NCBI GenBank assembly: GCA_018697195.1
Contig: CM031878.1
Span: 41,311,504 to 41,375,503 of the forward strand
Origin: Certhia americana
Lineage: Eukaryota > Chordata > Aves > Passeriformes > Certhiidae
Length of the DNA: 64,000 nucleotides
Reading direction: 5' to 3'
The notes under the pieces were generated by a model. That model was given only the letters and a program-made list of their open reading frames with translations. It searched no databases and was not told the DNA's origin. Positions 50,511-64,000 of the stretch are shown here, in pieces. Made by a program: the position numbers and the translations under genes. Numbering within the stretch: position 1 is the first letter of the stretch; each line of letters opens with the position of its first letter.

Positions 50511-51760
50511 GCATTCACTAAGGATTCACTGAACTATTTTTCAGCACCTCTACTTGAAGTAATTCAAAAGAGCAAGTACAATAAGCAGTAGTCTGTAAAA
50601 CGAGTTCAGCATCCTACAGTATGACCCTAAATCAGGGAAGACTTGAAATTAAACTAAGTATCCAACAAGTAAAATTACTTAGATATAATGTAACATTTTG
50701 TATATATCTTCTTTGCTAAGTTATCTTGTACATGGACATTTAGTTAGACTCATGAAAACAACTTTGGTATCAGCTTCTATAAGTTTAACCTAGGTTAAAC
50801 AGTTCATTACAGTCTCAGCTCCAGGTAAATGACAGAGTCCTTAGTTGTGTGAAATTCCAGGCTAACTATTTGAAATTATTCATATTTGCCTAGCATCATA
50901 AGGCAAGGTCAGTGATACCAACCACATACTAATAGTATGGTTTATAGCAGAGATATATATTCTTGTTCATCTTACCTGCAAAGTTCTATTGACAAGCTTT
51001 AATGAAGTTTTAGATGTCTGGTTTCTAAGCAGACTGGAAGTAGAAGACTGAAAGTACACTGAAGACTAAAAATGTATATTTTTTAACGATGTAAACATAA
51101 ACTGTAGCTAGAATAATTAAATAAGTAGATGACTTCTAGCAAGCTTCCCCATTTTCTGCAAGCTGTAGGATTTTCAAATATATGAACTACTTCACTGGTT
51201 ACTTTCTGCTTCTGCACTATTAAACCATGGGTATGATGGCAAAGCATTATGAAGCAACAAAACATTACCTACTGTATGAAGCCAGATTCCAAATAATCTC
51301 ACATTTAATAGCATATTTCTTCCCCAGAAAGACACAAAAAGGAGTGTGGTGCATTATTGAATCAATCTGGATCTTCCTTCATCACACAACGTAATAGAAC
51401 GACTTAGCTAAGTAGGGAGGTTCGTAACTTTTTCTAAGTATTTGGGAGTCTACAATACAACAAATAAATAATTTTAAAACAATCTTCCTAACATCTTAAG
51501 GAAATTATTTTGTAGAAATAATTGCTTATTTCTGATTGTGTTTAAAAGTGGTGGATTTTAAGATTTTGACTTAATCAGACACATACTTGATTATGAGGCT
51601 AAGAAATGTGCAAACCAGCCCTTTTCACCAACCATCAAAATAACTTAGTAAATCAGAGTGAAAGATGACAGAGAAAACTGCCAGACCATGGAAATAACTA
51701 ACAAACAAGTGCTGAAAATATTTGACTCATCATATGATGCAATGAAAACCAGAATTAGGC

Positions 51761-51780
51761 TTTTTTTTTTTTTTTTTTTT
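51761..51780. repeat. T20 homopolymer
   Basis: Twenty T followed by ctttt. No coding-like sequence on the minus strand next to it. Confidence 0.9.
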
Positions 51781-54571
51781 CTTTTGTGTAAAGAAACAAA
51801 AGCTTAGCAGGCCAATATTCAAGAAATGGAATCAAAAGCAACTTCTCACAAAGAATGTCAATGATTACTAGAAATGAAAATATCAGTCATATGGTGGTGT
51901 GTTCTATTTAGATGAAATGATATTTGAATGCAGTTAATTCTTGGGAGAAAATTTCCTCCCACATGGATTTTTAAAGCTTTCGTTTCATTGTGGAATTAAT
52001 GATTACTTACTTACACTTATGGAAGTTACACCACTTCCATATTTCTACACTGCCATCTCAGTGATGGATGTAATTTACTTTAACCAGACATTCAAAAATC
52101 AATGAGCTACACTGTGAATTGTTCATGTTCCAATATCCACTTCTGCAGCAGTGCAGGTTAGACAGGTGTTATTTTACATTTCCAAGAACAGGCATAAAAA
52201 TCCCATCTCATACTTTACTTCGAACACCTCTGAAGATGAAAAATGAATCAGTAACATTTTTTATGCAAAAAGAATTTCAAGTTATTTAAAAATGCTCACA
52301 ACATTTTTCATAATCTATGATTATTTAAAACAAAATAACTATGTCATTATACTTTGTTAAAACTGACCTATCATGGCTTAAATTCTTCAAAGGTATTATG
52401 TTCACCTGCTTAAATCTCTATACAGAAGGGAAGTACCAGGAATAAAAATCAATCACCTCAACTTTTCCCCAGAAATTACTTTCATTTTAGTGGGCATCAC
52501 TATTTTGCAAACGAAAGGGACAGTAAAAACATGTATACAGCTGCAGAAACTGCCAGACTTTTCTCAGCAAATGTCAAAAATCATGTTTGGCTATGTAGAG
52601 TCAGCCAACCAAACTCCACACTCGGTCTGTACTTATGATTCTATTATCCAGTCTACTAAAAATATATCATTAGTTTAACCTTACCATCTATTCAGCTGTG
52701 CCCTAAAAACTCACTGTAAAATATTATCTATATGCATCCTTTCAGAAACCTGTGATCTGATAATAACGTTGCAGGAATAACAGAAGTATTCATTATATTA
52801 TTAAGCATTCATTTCCCTGTGTGACAAAAAAATCTACATCATCACACAGAGAAATGATGGATCTGATTTTGAAAATGCACTTCCCCTAAGCTAAGTGCTT
52901 ATTGATTTGTTTATGTAAATGCCTAACAGTAACACTGTCCCTGACAGAATTAGACTATGTACATATAAATAAGAGATCATTCCTTCAAGCAAAGAAAATT
53001 TGACACTTGCATTAGTCGTGGTTTTTTTCCTATCTGTTTCCTTTGGCATTCTTGACGGATTTCAGTCACAGTTCTTCAGGCAATGCAGAACCTTACCTCT
53101 ATCAATGGCTATTTCAGAGAATGATGAAAACTTCAGTAGCTAAACTATATCCTTGATAAGAATACATAAAACAAAAACACCCTTTATTTTTACTCCTGAA
53201 TATCAAAACTAAGCAATTATCTCAATATTATTTTCAAAAGACAACCTTTTAGTTGAGATCATTCCATGCATTCTTTGCATCTGCAGAGGCACTAGACATA
53301 AAAAGACAGATTCCTACTTGGTGTTTGGTCCTACCTAAAAACAAATCCTAGAACAACCAACCCACCATGACCCAGCAAAACCTGGAACAAACACCCCAAG
53401 GCAACTCAGTCAGTAATGTCAGACACACCAGAGTACAGTAATGTTAAGTTCAGATAAACACTTACATCCATATAAAGGACCTATTACTCCAGAAATTCAC
53501 AACCAATTCAGAGTCCTTAGCAGTCTTTCTACAGTCTGATGATACACTTTGAAATTAACTACTACAATTTGATCCTCACATCTATATTCTCATGCACACT
53601 CAAATCAGAATTGGATAAGGTGCTGTACTAGGGTGTCTCCCCAGTCCTTTTTATATCTTCTGTCCTGCTAGCCCTTGGGTCAAGAATCACTGGACCTTGT
53701 GAATCTCTTCTTTCTTAAACTGTTCACAAGAATCACATTTTCAGTAAGATACAGACACTTTCAAGATAATTTCAGAACGTATTTTACTTTTAGAGCAGGA
53801 AAAGATCTTCCACCAAACAGCCAAATTCATCCCAACCTTAGCTGAAGCAGTACTACTACTTCACTACTCTGCATTTGTTTGTAAGGATAACTTCATTTTC
53901 CTTCCTGTTACTCAAGCTGGCTTCCTGATGTGACAGCTTGAGCCAAACTCCCTTTGGCAGCAACTCAGCAACTGCACACATCTTATGTACCTTATCCTTG
54001 GTTATGCTGGAGTACACTAAAGATCTGCAGCAAGCCTATTACAATCAATAGAAGAACATGAAAGTGAGTTTACTGCCCACACTACACAGAGTAAGAAGAA
54101 AGAAAGCAGAAATCACAAAACACCCTTGCTTAAAATACTAAAACTCTTTTCTTTTAAAGACTAAAGTATCAATCACACATGTAATGGAACCTTTGGAGTA
54201 GGGGTTTTGTGATAATACAAAGTTCTATTACATCAGGAAACAAGAGAATGAAAGAATTAACAAATCAGAAAAATGGCATGAGACAGCAATAATATTTTGT
54301 TCTTTGAACGATGTTTTCGGGAAATTCAACAATTTTTCCATTGACACATCATGCTTCATCACTGTGAAGCACTACTTCCCTTTTCTATGCAAGGGGCAGG
54401 GGAAAGGAAAAAAAAAACAAACCAACCCAATCAGATTTAGACTGACATACACATTTAATATGTTTCTTTATGTTGTGCTGACAAGTAAAGACATTGATTC
54501 TGAGAAATAAAAAATCAAAACCCAAAAGAACATGTTTTTCATTATCTTTTGTCAGAGAACTGCCAAAATCC

Positions 54572-54690
54572 AAGAATCACTGAATGCTAACTTGGAAGGA
54601 AACTTTGGTGATCCTGGTGATCCTCCTGTCCAATATCCACGGAAGGTCACCTAGAAAAAATTCAGGACCATATCCAGATAAAGGAATTCT
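54572..54690 (-). mobile_element. CR1 LINE 3' fragment, antisense
   Basis: The plus strand reads aagaatcactgaatgctaacttggaaggaaactttggtgatcc...ctgtccaat...aggtcacctag...caggaccatatccag. This is the reverse complement of the CR1 3' UTR (tggaaggg, ctggagatca, gtccaac, ggtcacctagagcagg, aggaccgtgtccag). It is diverged and truncated at its 5' side. Confidence 0.85.
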
Positions 54691-57600
54691 GAAGAACTAA
54701 TTTTTCTAATGCAGTAGCTAGCTCCTGGATGACAGGACGAACTAACAGACATCTACACAAACTTGCTAAAATAAATGGCACCTAAAAACCCTGAAACATG
54801 CACTAGTCTAACAATTATTTTATTTGGCCCACCAGAATACAGAAATACAAAACATAGATTTTACTGATTTTTTTTTTGTCCTTGTTTTTTAAGTAAGCAC
54901 TTATTTTCCTTGAGGAATAAACACTGGGGGGTCATTTTTGGGTTTTTTTTCAGAGGTGTTGGAGTGGGTTTTTTTCAAAACGAAACAAGAGAAATTTTGT
55001 CATTGGTTTCATTATGCATAATAACCTCTTCTCTAGGAACAGAAATGCATGTGTCTTTGTAGACATTTAACCATACCAAACTAAATTCAGGTTTTAAAAA
55101 TAAATTTAAAAAAAAGGTACTGTAAAGATAAACTTTCAGTAAAGGCCAAAGTAGAGCAGACCTCTCTGACCTGGAAGAAAGGTCTTGTCTAGAGACATTA
55201 TGTACGTATTGCAGGAAATTCCAGAGTATCTGTAAATCTGTAGCTACAATACAATCTGTAGTTACATTCCATACCCTAATTTAGGACACATCTTTACAGA
55301 ACATGGAAATAATTTACTTGGGGTTTAACCCATTTTAAAATGCAGAAGCACAGAACTGACAACATAGCCCTTTTCACTTTTGGACCTTTGACATTTCCAA
55401 GACTACCTTAAATCCTTCTTAATTCACAGAGGCTTATTTTTTCCATATGAACAATGAGCAAGGCAACAATAGCTGCTTCCTAAGCTGCATGTACTATTAT
55501 TTTTGTACTCCCAGTGTTTCTTTCTTCCTCTGTATTTCCCACTCCAAGATTGAAGAAAAGAAAGCTTTTTAATGGCAACAGTGTTATGCTCTGGGTGACC
55601 TCCTATTCTCTTGAAGAGATGGATATCCAGAAATCTGGCACTTCTAAAGTGTTCAGCCAGAACACTTTTGATCATCTGTAGTAGTTACAAACCTGGCTAG
55701 GCATAACGTCCTTTTGAGCAACTTAACTATCAAAATTCAGACACTTATTTCTGCCTCTAATCTTAGAGAAACTGTAAGAAATATTTCACTGCTGTGTGTT
55801 CAGTCCTTTAGGAAGTGATAGCCCGATGTAACTGGGGTAAAACTGTCCGTTAATTTCCTAAGGTGAAAGAACTTTAAAATACATGCTATACATTGCTTTG
55901 CTCAAACTCATGGCAATTAGTACGTGAACCTAGCATCAAACTTTGGAATTTCAATAAAAGATCAATAGCTACCAGCTAATTTTCAGGCAGAATTATATTA
56001 TAGCACAGAGCATTTGGTCTTCAAATGATCACAGTTCTCTTCCATATTGGAAGCAGTCAATTCTGTATCAACACTTTTCTTTCTGACCTTTTTCAAGTTT
56101 TTTGTAAAATGAAAACTAAAATGGAAAACAAAATAATAAAAAAATGAACATTTACTCATTTTTATTACTTTTTACTTATAAAAGAGTTGCTACAATCTTT
56201 TATGTGGGCTTTTATATAACAAAATTCAAAGGAAATTACTGGCTATGGCCATGCAATGTATTCTTACTAAATATTTATTCTGAAGTACACTTCTTTAGTG
56301 TACTCTCAGATTTTATTTGCCATGTTTACAAAGGCTATGAGCAGACCTGTGGTATACCTCTGTACCTGCAAGGGTTTGTCATCAGAGAAAATCATATGCA
56401 CATAATTGTATATTGCCTGTACCTTTTAAGTAATAGAAAGAAATTAAAAAATAAAAAAATCCAAACCCAGACACATCCATTTGAAAGAACATAAAACAAA
56501 TTTGCTCTTATATTCTATATTTTACAAGAAACTCCCCTTAAAGCCTTCTGTGCTTGAAACCTTGTGACACTGAGATTATGCATGGGATTCAACTTAATAC
56601 ACCTAAGTTTGAAAAGTGCTTTTGGATGTCACAGAAACTGTACAGTTCCTACACTGACAGCAAGACCACAGAAGTAATCAGAGCCTTAACCAGACTCCAA
56701 GGCTTAAGGACACCATATTTAGGGAACTGAGTTCCACATGCCATCTTCTGCTGGCAAGAACAGCCTTCTAGGAACTGCCTGAAGGGAAAGGTTGGCTTCT
56801 GCTTGAAGGCATGAAAACTCAGAAACACTTAAGTCCTTTTGTTACTGTGTGCCTTTGTCCTGGCAATTAAGATTAACCTAGTTACTGGATATCTGAATTG
56901 AGAATTGTCCAACCAGGTAGCAAGGTACATGAAGAGAAACATTGGCTTGCCTATGTTTGACTGCAGCTGTGGTAGCACTCTAAGATTCATCCAGAAAGAA
57001 GAAATTATACAGAAAATATCAGCTTTCCACTCAAAGTAGCTACCCTTCACTGATCTTTTCTAAGAGGACAACTACTCCCATGTTTATTGCTACACTGAGA
57101 CGGACTTCCACCACAGAAAAATAGAGGGGAAGTCTGTGATCTAAGATGAATTTACCAGAAATTTTTTTCTTCTAGTTCTGCTAATATCCACCTAGCACCT
57201 CACTCATTCATATTGGCTAGAAGAAGTAACACAAGAGATGTTTTAATTTTTCCTTCTACTTAGAAGACATGTGAATTCACTGAAATTTTAGATGTAATTG
57301 AGATTAAGATCCCTGAGAATGGCCTGATGATTTTGAAAACAGAATTACAATAAAAAAGTCTTATAGTATACAGTGAAAATTCAGCACATAAAATGTTCAA
57401 ACCTATGAACACTTCCAGTACTTTTAATTGGTTCTAATTCATCTGCTTTCTGCAAGACCTACTTTTACTCCAGCTCTGCCAGGAGAAGTATCACCTGCTG
57501 ACTCTTCACAAGAAAACAGAGTTAAGAGAGATATTTTCCAAAGAACTGTCCCCAGTAAAAACAGGTGAAAAATGTGACCTCATGACAGAAGAGGAAAACT

Positions 57601-60600
57601 GCACTTAGCTTATGTTCTTGTAAATGCAAACATTCGGCAAAAGTGTCATAAAAGCACATTTGAAACAGTCAATAAAGCAGATACCAAGCTCAGCAAAATG
57701 AAAAATTTCTGTCATAGTAATGACAAAAAAGAACAGCAAACCCTTAGTATACTGATATTTTCAAGAACTACTTTCATACATACATTTAGATGAATAAACT
57801 GTTCTATTTTAGGTATCTTACAATACAGGTGAACTATTGATTCAGGCTGATGGATTTTCCAAACATGCCGAACAACTGTGAGTTCAGAAAGTCACCAAAC
57901 ATTAACCTACCTCTCTACTTCTTGCTGAAACATAAAAATAAACATTAAAAAATGACCATACTATGTATTAATAATCTAATAGTATAAGAACATTATAAAC
58001 TACCAAAATAATTTTCCTAGAAGTAATTTAAAAAATAATACTACCAATAAGATTTCAAACGTATGTTTTTAAGAAAAGCACAGATCTCAAACAGGAAGAT
58101 GTATCCACATCATTTTCATTTGATCTACCTAGCATGAAAAACAAAGTATGTCCTGCGTCTATGTGATTTACTAGATAAGAATGTTCTTTCACATTGTTCA
58201 TCTCCAATTTTTGTGTTTTATCACATTAGAAAATTAATCACTAATAATTTACTTTGGTTTTACTCTTTTTTATTACAAAGACTTTAGGGAGCAGTCAGCA
58301 GATGCAGAGAATAGAGAACAGCTTAATTTATTGTCACTTGAAAGAATCTGAAAACAAAGAAGACATCAAAAGATGCATTGGACCAAGTCATCAAAATCTG
58401 CTAGCATTCCATTCACTAATAGACTGGATATTATGCAAAGCAGCCAGACCTTTCTTTGTTCCATGCAAGGAAATCATACAGTTAACAGTCTGGTAAGATA
58501 AATATCACAAAACAGAGGAGTATGCAGTAGCTACTGCTCTTTATAAAAGTCTCCATTGAAAATACTGGGTTTAGCAAGAATCAGTGAGAAAGCAGATTTT
58601 TTTTGTCCCATTCTGCATTTTTTTAATTTAAAAAATGCATTTCCTATTAAATTCCAGAAAAACAACCAGCCCTCAAATTGGATTTCATAAATTCTCTTCC
58701 AGCACTACAGAAGTGTAGGATAATACTTCAATGGATATGAAAATGAGATCTTTGGCCCCTCTGCAGAATTCAGGTACACTGTATAAAGTTGAAATTCTCA
58801 AAGATTTAACATAAAAGTTACGGTTAAAAAAGACCTTTAGTGTTTTTTCATCCTCAAATGCCATTAAGATGTTTAAACAAGACTTGGAGAAAATCAGATT
58901 AGAAATAAAAATAACTATTCACTTACACTATTTTCAAAGGGACTATGAAGAAGGGACATGTTTTCAACTATCATTGCTCAGCCATGGAAGTTCAGGCTGC
59001 AAGGTTCATCTGCAAGTAAAACTTTAAAACAAACCACTACTGATTATGAAACTTGAGACCAAAGGAAGGCAAACCTTTCCATGCTTGCAATGGCAGTGAT
59101 GGCAGATCAATACAATGTTCTGCTCTAAGTTCCTTCAGAAATTTAATATCTCAAATATCACAAGAAGTTCCCTACTTCAGAAGCTCCTCAGCTGTATTAA
59201 ATTACACCTCAAAATCCTTCAAAACCACAACCCTCCCAAAACAAAAATAAACCAAAGAAACAAAAGATTAAAAAATCCCATAAAATCCTTTTCATTATTA
59301 AGATTCAATCTGTGCCCAAAGATCAGTTATACAAGTGTAGAAAAGCCTGTCCCCATATATACCCAAGAGTAGGGTTTATTACTTGTAATGATGATGCCTG
59401 ATACTTTAATCAGAGCCATCTTACTGCTATAGGCAAAATTTAATTTTTCAAGACAGTGGATTAAGGGTCAGGGTGCTGTGCAGCTTGTACCATGGGGAAT
59501 GGTAAAAGAGGAACAGGAGAAATATTGAGATCTAAAGTAAGGTAGAAGGCTCAGAGCTAGGATGCACATAGAGAGGGGTGGGATCCCTGTAGAGCTAGGT
59601 TTGACACTTCACTACAGCAGAAACAGAAAAATTGAGGATAGCAGCAGCATTGCTAGGAATTGCTAGCCAGCTGTGTAACTGTGCAGTAAGAACTATTTTC
59701 TGACCATTGAACCCTTCTCCCTCAACGTCAGCCTCAAGCTTGTCTCTCCAGGGCTCTGGCTCATGTGAGGCAGGAAAGGGCTAATAGCTATTTTGCTCTG
59801 CAGAATAACCCACTGCTACCAGCAAGTGCCTGCTGTGCCTGTGGCAACAGACAATCCTGATTTTAACAAAAACATTGTAGAGCTGGGGATGAGAACAAAC
59901 ATGAAACACCAGCAAATACAAATTACTAAGCTTCTTTTTATTTGACAACACTTGTATAATGTGCTTTTCCAAAGAATTATGTATCACTTATAGATGCTGA
60001 ATTTCTGTACTTTTTCAAAGGTAACCAGAATAGTTCTCAGATACACTGTAGTTGAATGTGAGTAAAATCACCACTTCAATCTCTCCAGGATTTACCAATT
60101 ACATGTATTTCTCTTTTGATTAAGTTGTTGGTTTGTTTTCATTAACAGTCAGATTCTTCTGCAAGATCAAAACCAAAAAATGCTACATAGAACAGCAGTC
60201 CTGTAACTGATCACCTGGTAGAGTGACCATGACTATTTCCAGACACTTCCTCAGTCTCTGTTAAGCCAGTGACAGATTGCAGTTATTAATAGGTCAGTGA
60301 ATAAATTAATTCCAGGGCACTGAAAATGATGTTCATGAAATGAAAAGTGGCCTTGCTGACATTGCATCACTATTTCTAGACAGTGTGCTTGAACACCAAA
60401 TAAATCTCACAACTTGGATGAGTGCCAAAAACTAGTGACCTAGTTTCATTAGTGTGGGAAAAGACTAGCAACTGGTCCTAAGAGAGCAGATTACCAAAAT
60501 AACTTCACACAAACACATTCCATAAAGAATTTTCTTTAAATCAGACATTTTCCAATCTCACAAGTCACTGAAAATCCTTTCTCCCTTGAAATGTCAGTCT

Positions 60601-62747
60601 GAGATCCATTAAATTCTAAAGTTAAAATGCATTTATATTACTCAAGCTGACATTCCTATACAACATTTCGATTAAACAGAATAAATATTATCTTCTTTCC
60701 ATCTCATTATCTCTTTCCATCTCATTCATAATAATTTAATACTGTTTTAAATACAAAACAGCTTTTGCATTTTCAATGAAAAATGTAACACTTCAGGCTT
60801 AAACAAAAAGTTTTACTAATAAAAGTAAGTCTATTTTTAAACCCACAGTAATCTGCTCAGTAATCTTCCTTGATTAAAAATTCCTTGGCTTCTCTTCAAA
60901 AAACACACTGAGTATAGATGAGCTCAACAGCTGTCAACATAATTTTTAGGAACTTACCAAGTATTGTTGCGTCTATACTAGCCCCCATTTATACACTCCA
61001 GCTGGTCCACCAAAGCCCCACTCCCAATCCTTCGCCTCCAGTAACATCTATATTGAGATGAAGACATTTTGAAGAGGGGAATCTTAATAACAACACAAAG
61101 CAAAAAGATACTGCATCTTCTTTTCATCTTTCCAAAGGCTGTCACTTTCTGTAAACTGCTTTCCATTCACTAATCCAGCAAAGTGCAGAAGGTAAACTGA
61201 AATACTGTAAGAAAACTATTACAGCACTGGTAAAAATCCCAGAACATTCTTTCATAAGTCATGAACGTGACATAAGTAAAGCAATGCAATTAATTTCACC
61301 CAGCAATTCCTGCTTACAAGTCCTTACTAACACATGCCAATGACAAAACCGCAACTGTTCTCTGCGTGCTACGGGCAGTGAGGGTCACTTGCGCAGTAAC
61401 TTACACGAGAGGTCTAGAATTTAAAAGGCTGAAAAAATCCCATATCATTGAATCTCCTCAAAATGTTGGGTTTTCTTTTATCCTCTGGATTCCCTCTGGA
61501 TTCATGGCTACTAAAAAAATCCTAAAGGACGATCACAGCTTTTGCAAGCTTTACTGTGGCAAACACTCATGTCAATGGAAATTTTCTTCAATCATGAAGA
61601 CTGGTGACCAAGTTTTGGAAGGACAGATCCATCACTTAAATTTCAAAAATGCTGTGGGAGTATCTGGGGAAAAAATAAACAGAATGAAACCCCATACTAA
61701 CTACTTTCTTCTTAATAAACCTTTCTTCTTATAAATTTATATAAGTATCAATAGGAAAGTTTTGACATCTTACTTCTTTCTCCTCAGTTATTAAAAACTT
61801 TCGAAGTCATCATGTTTGTATCTCTAACCCATTTTGTTTATCTGTCAGTAACCTCTTCATCAGTGTGCATATTTTTTTACTTCTTTTTCTCTCCTACACC
61901 TTCGGTCTCTGTGTCTATGTGCAATGTCTTTGTCGACTACCATCCCAACTACTCATACAGGCTATGGAAATACCGTAACTAGGTGCTGTCAGCTGTAGAC
62001 TTAAAAATAATAATGGGCAGGCATGGGGATAGAGGGATGAACCACAGTCATTTTAAATGCACTGAGTCACTTTAAATTACTTAAAAGTATTTTAAAGCCA
62101 TTTGATTCCAATTTATGAAGGTTGCTTATCTCAGCCATGAAAATCATACAAGTCTTCTACACATACTTTCTGTCTCACAACTAAAATGCATATTTGATCT
62201 CCACTCTTACAGGACTACTGAGAATGACCAAGTGGTAAGTAATATGATCAGCTACATGGGTTTGCATCCGATGTCCCATCTTCACCACCTTGAACTAAAC
62301 TGTGTCTATCATAGCGCAGATTAACAAGCTTCTTAACACTACGAGGAGTATTTTCATCACCCTTTTTATACATCTCATTTAGTGACAAACCAAGAACTAA
62401 AATAATGAGTCTATGTTTCTAGGACTGTCAATGCAGAGAGACAGGATAGGCGCTAAGTCTTCTGAAACTACCTGAATGAATAATCTTCTTTGGGATTTCT
62501 TTGTTGGGTATTTTTTTCTGTATTCCATTGCCTGGTATGTTTTTCAGGAATATATACTGGTAATTTGGTAATAATATACTTCTGCTTGATTCTATACTAA
62601 AAGATAAAATTAGATTTTTCACCCACCATCTCTAGGTCTTAAACAATAAATTCTCAACCCAGACTGAGTTGCTTATGCATTTTCATCTTCAGTCTTCACT
62701 GAGTTTTTAAGGTTCATGATTTTCTGCACTTCACCTGCCCATTTTCT

Positions 62748-62786
62748 CTACCTCTCTTAAGGAGAGGTAGAACTCCTAAGGAGTTC
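62748..62786. repeat. Two abutting short hairpins
   Basis: ctacctctc-ttaag-gagaggtag (62748-62770) shares its last G with gaactcc-taa-ggagttc (62770-62786). These are perfect 9-bp and 7-bp stems in direct contact. No run of T follows, and no function is evident. Confidence 0.9.
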
Positions 62787-64000
62787 TTTCTCCTTACCAC
62801 TTTTGCTACCATAGAGATAGGAAGAATGGAGAAAAAGCTGCTTTAATTTGTCAAATGCAGTAAGTGAAGCTGCAGGAAGAAAGGACACTATTGAAAAACA
62901 CTATTTAACCTCTGACAATGAGATGAAGTAACAATCAGGCTCTTTGTAGAGGAACTTGGAAAGGTAGTCAGAAAAGGTAGAGAAACTTAAAATTCAGAAA
63001 TGCTGACTATGGAAGAGGCTGAGCCTAGAAATCCAAGATAAAGATTTTTGGTTTAGCCTCTAGGCAACCAGAAAGAGTCGCCCTTAATTTGTCCAATATT
63101 TACTTCCAAGGTACATTTTTTTTTTTTTATTTAAGAAGGAACCAAAATGACCAAACCACCAATTTTTAATAGAAAATTTCATGCAATTCTGTTTTCCATA
63201 TCCAGTACATTTTTATTTTTCTCATGCCCCATTTTTCCCCAGAAACACCAGTAATAACTTACTTGGCCCTCCTTTTGTTTTTGCATAAGCTTAGAAATAA
63301 GATATTGAAAGAAAATGATAAAAGAACTTCACATGAAAGTGTGCCATTGGAAGTTTCTATTTCTATATGATTTTTCGTGGACAAGAGAGCTTGAATGGAC
63401 ACTAGGTTCTGGTTTTAGAACATGTTTGGGTAATAAAACTTCTTTACTTTGTCTTTTACAAAGCAAAAAAGGGTGGTATTGTATAAGTCCCATAAAGTAG
63501 AAAAGGTCTTGTGCATCTTTTAAAAGTAAGTCCAAATTTTATGCAAGGAGAAAATTATTTTATCAAAGGTATTCATAGATCTGTATGAGTCAATAGAAAA
63601 CTCTTTTAACTGATCCTGTGCAAGTCTGTACACAGGCAATTTTTATATTTTAAATGACTTTGAAAAACTGCAAAGTTCCTTACCTAGCAACATCTTAGAT
63701 CATTCTTTTCTCTATTTACTTTATTCTTTCTATGTCCTCTTCACTTGACCACCCCAAAGTGAATATAACCTACTTGGCATCTACATTATGAAACCTACTG
63801 TGAATTGTTACAGTTGGCCTAGACCATAATTTCCATTCAGTGTCATACTATTTTAAATATGTGGTGAGAAAAACCAAGCTGCAAAAGCAAAGTTTGGGTT
63901 TGCTTTCTTTTCAAAGCTTCACTGCATAGTTCCCTGCAGTACTGAGATGGTCTAGAAAAGATACAAATGTGATAGTACAACCCATGTTCAATGAAAAACT

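Larger units (their letters stand above)
23664..64000 (-). other. AUH: AUH intron 6, partial, over 40 kb
   Basis: Begins (on the minus strand, ends) at the exon 7 acceptor and continues past the right edge. I scanned the plus strand for the reverse complement of the expected exon 6 ending IIPG (patterns ngg-nat-nat-ngc) and found no match, so exon 6 lies beyond 64000. Contents: CR1 fragments at 38745-40428, 45180-45912, 50459-50510 and 54572-54690; a SINE at 38938-39090; microsatellites at 27133-27195 and 40672-40779; a hairpin at 41658-41699; a possible retropseudogene at 49094-49410. The remaining stretches, including 23664-38744 and 54691-64000, are AT-rich, with open frames up to 135 codons that resemble no known protein. 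Intron status beyond the last recognised exon is inferred from gene continuity. Confidence 0.85.

Noticed and set aside
61366..61734. 122-codon plus-strand open frame
   Set aside because: No similarity to any family I know, antisense to AUH and without promoter or splice context. Treated as chance.

Overview
This is a 64 kb, AT-rich, gene-poor stretch of a bird genome, probably a songbird. Four consecutive minus-strand exons encode the C-terminal 121 residues of a vertebrate AUH protein (3-methylglutaconyl-CoA hydratase). CR1 LINE fragments are the main interspersed repeat, as expected for birds. One SINE has a tRNA-Ile-derived head and a CR1-type tail, the design of the TguSINE1 family described from zebra finch. 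In birds the SYK-AUH-NFIL3 block lies, as far as I know, on chromosome Z, so a Z origin is likely; that is inference, because no other gene is visible. Layout, left to right: positions 1 to about 18.3 kb are intergenic sequence beyond the 3' end of AUH. In the human gene order this would be the gap towards SYK. It holds one old CR1 3' end, an LTR-like block (about 7.75-8.12 kb) next to a perfect CRE, a CA microsatellite, a 77-bp tandem duplication and a nearly identical 144-bp tandem duplication. From about 18.3 to 19.45 kb is the likely AUH 3' UTR. AUH exons 10, 9, 8 and 7 (human numbering) lie at 19452-19529, 20414-20461, 22172-22222 and 23476-23663. All have canonical splice sites and intact phase. 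From 23664 to the right edge is intron 6, more than 40 kb long. I searched it for the expected exon 6 peptide (MGLVETKLAIIPG) and did not find it, so exons 1-6 lie beyond 64000. Intron 6 holds a 1.7-kb CR1 with the SINE nested inside it, a second decayed CR1, two CR1 3'-end scraps, microsatellites (a TATCC array and a duplicated TA/CA tract), a perfect 19-bp hairpin, and a decayed coding-like block followed at the right distance by a 33-nt A tract, which may be a retropseudogene. No complete gene, no bacterial-type system and no CRISPR array is present. AUH works in mitochondrial leucine breakdown and also binds AU-rich RNA. Its catalytic glutamates and lysine-rich RNA-binding helix are encoded by exons outside the window, so only the C-terminal third of the crotonase fold is seen here. 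No new biological system was found; the best leads are structural oddities in the noncoding DNA.
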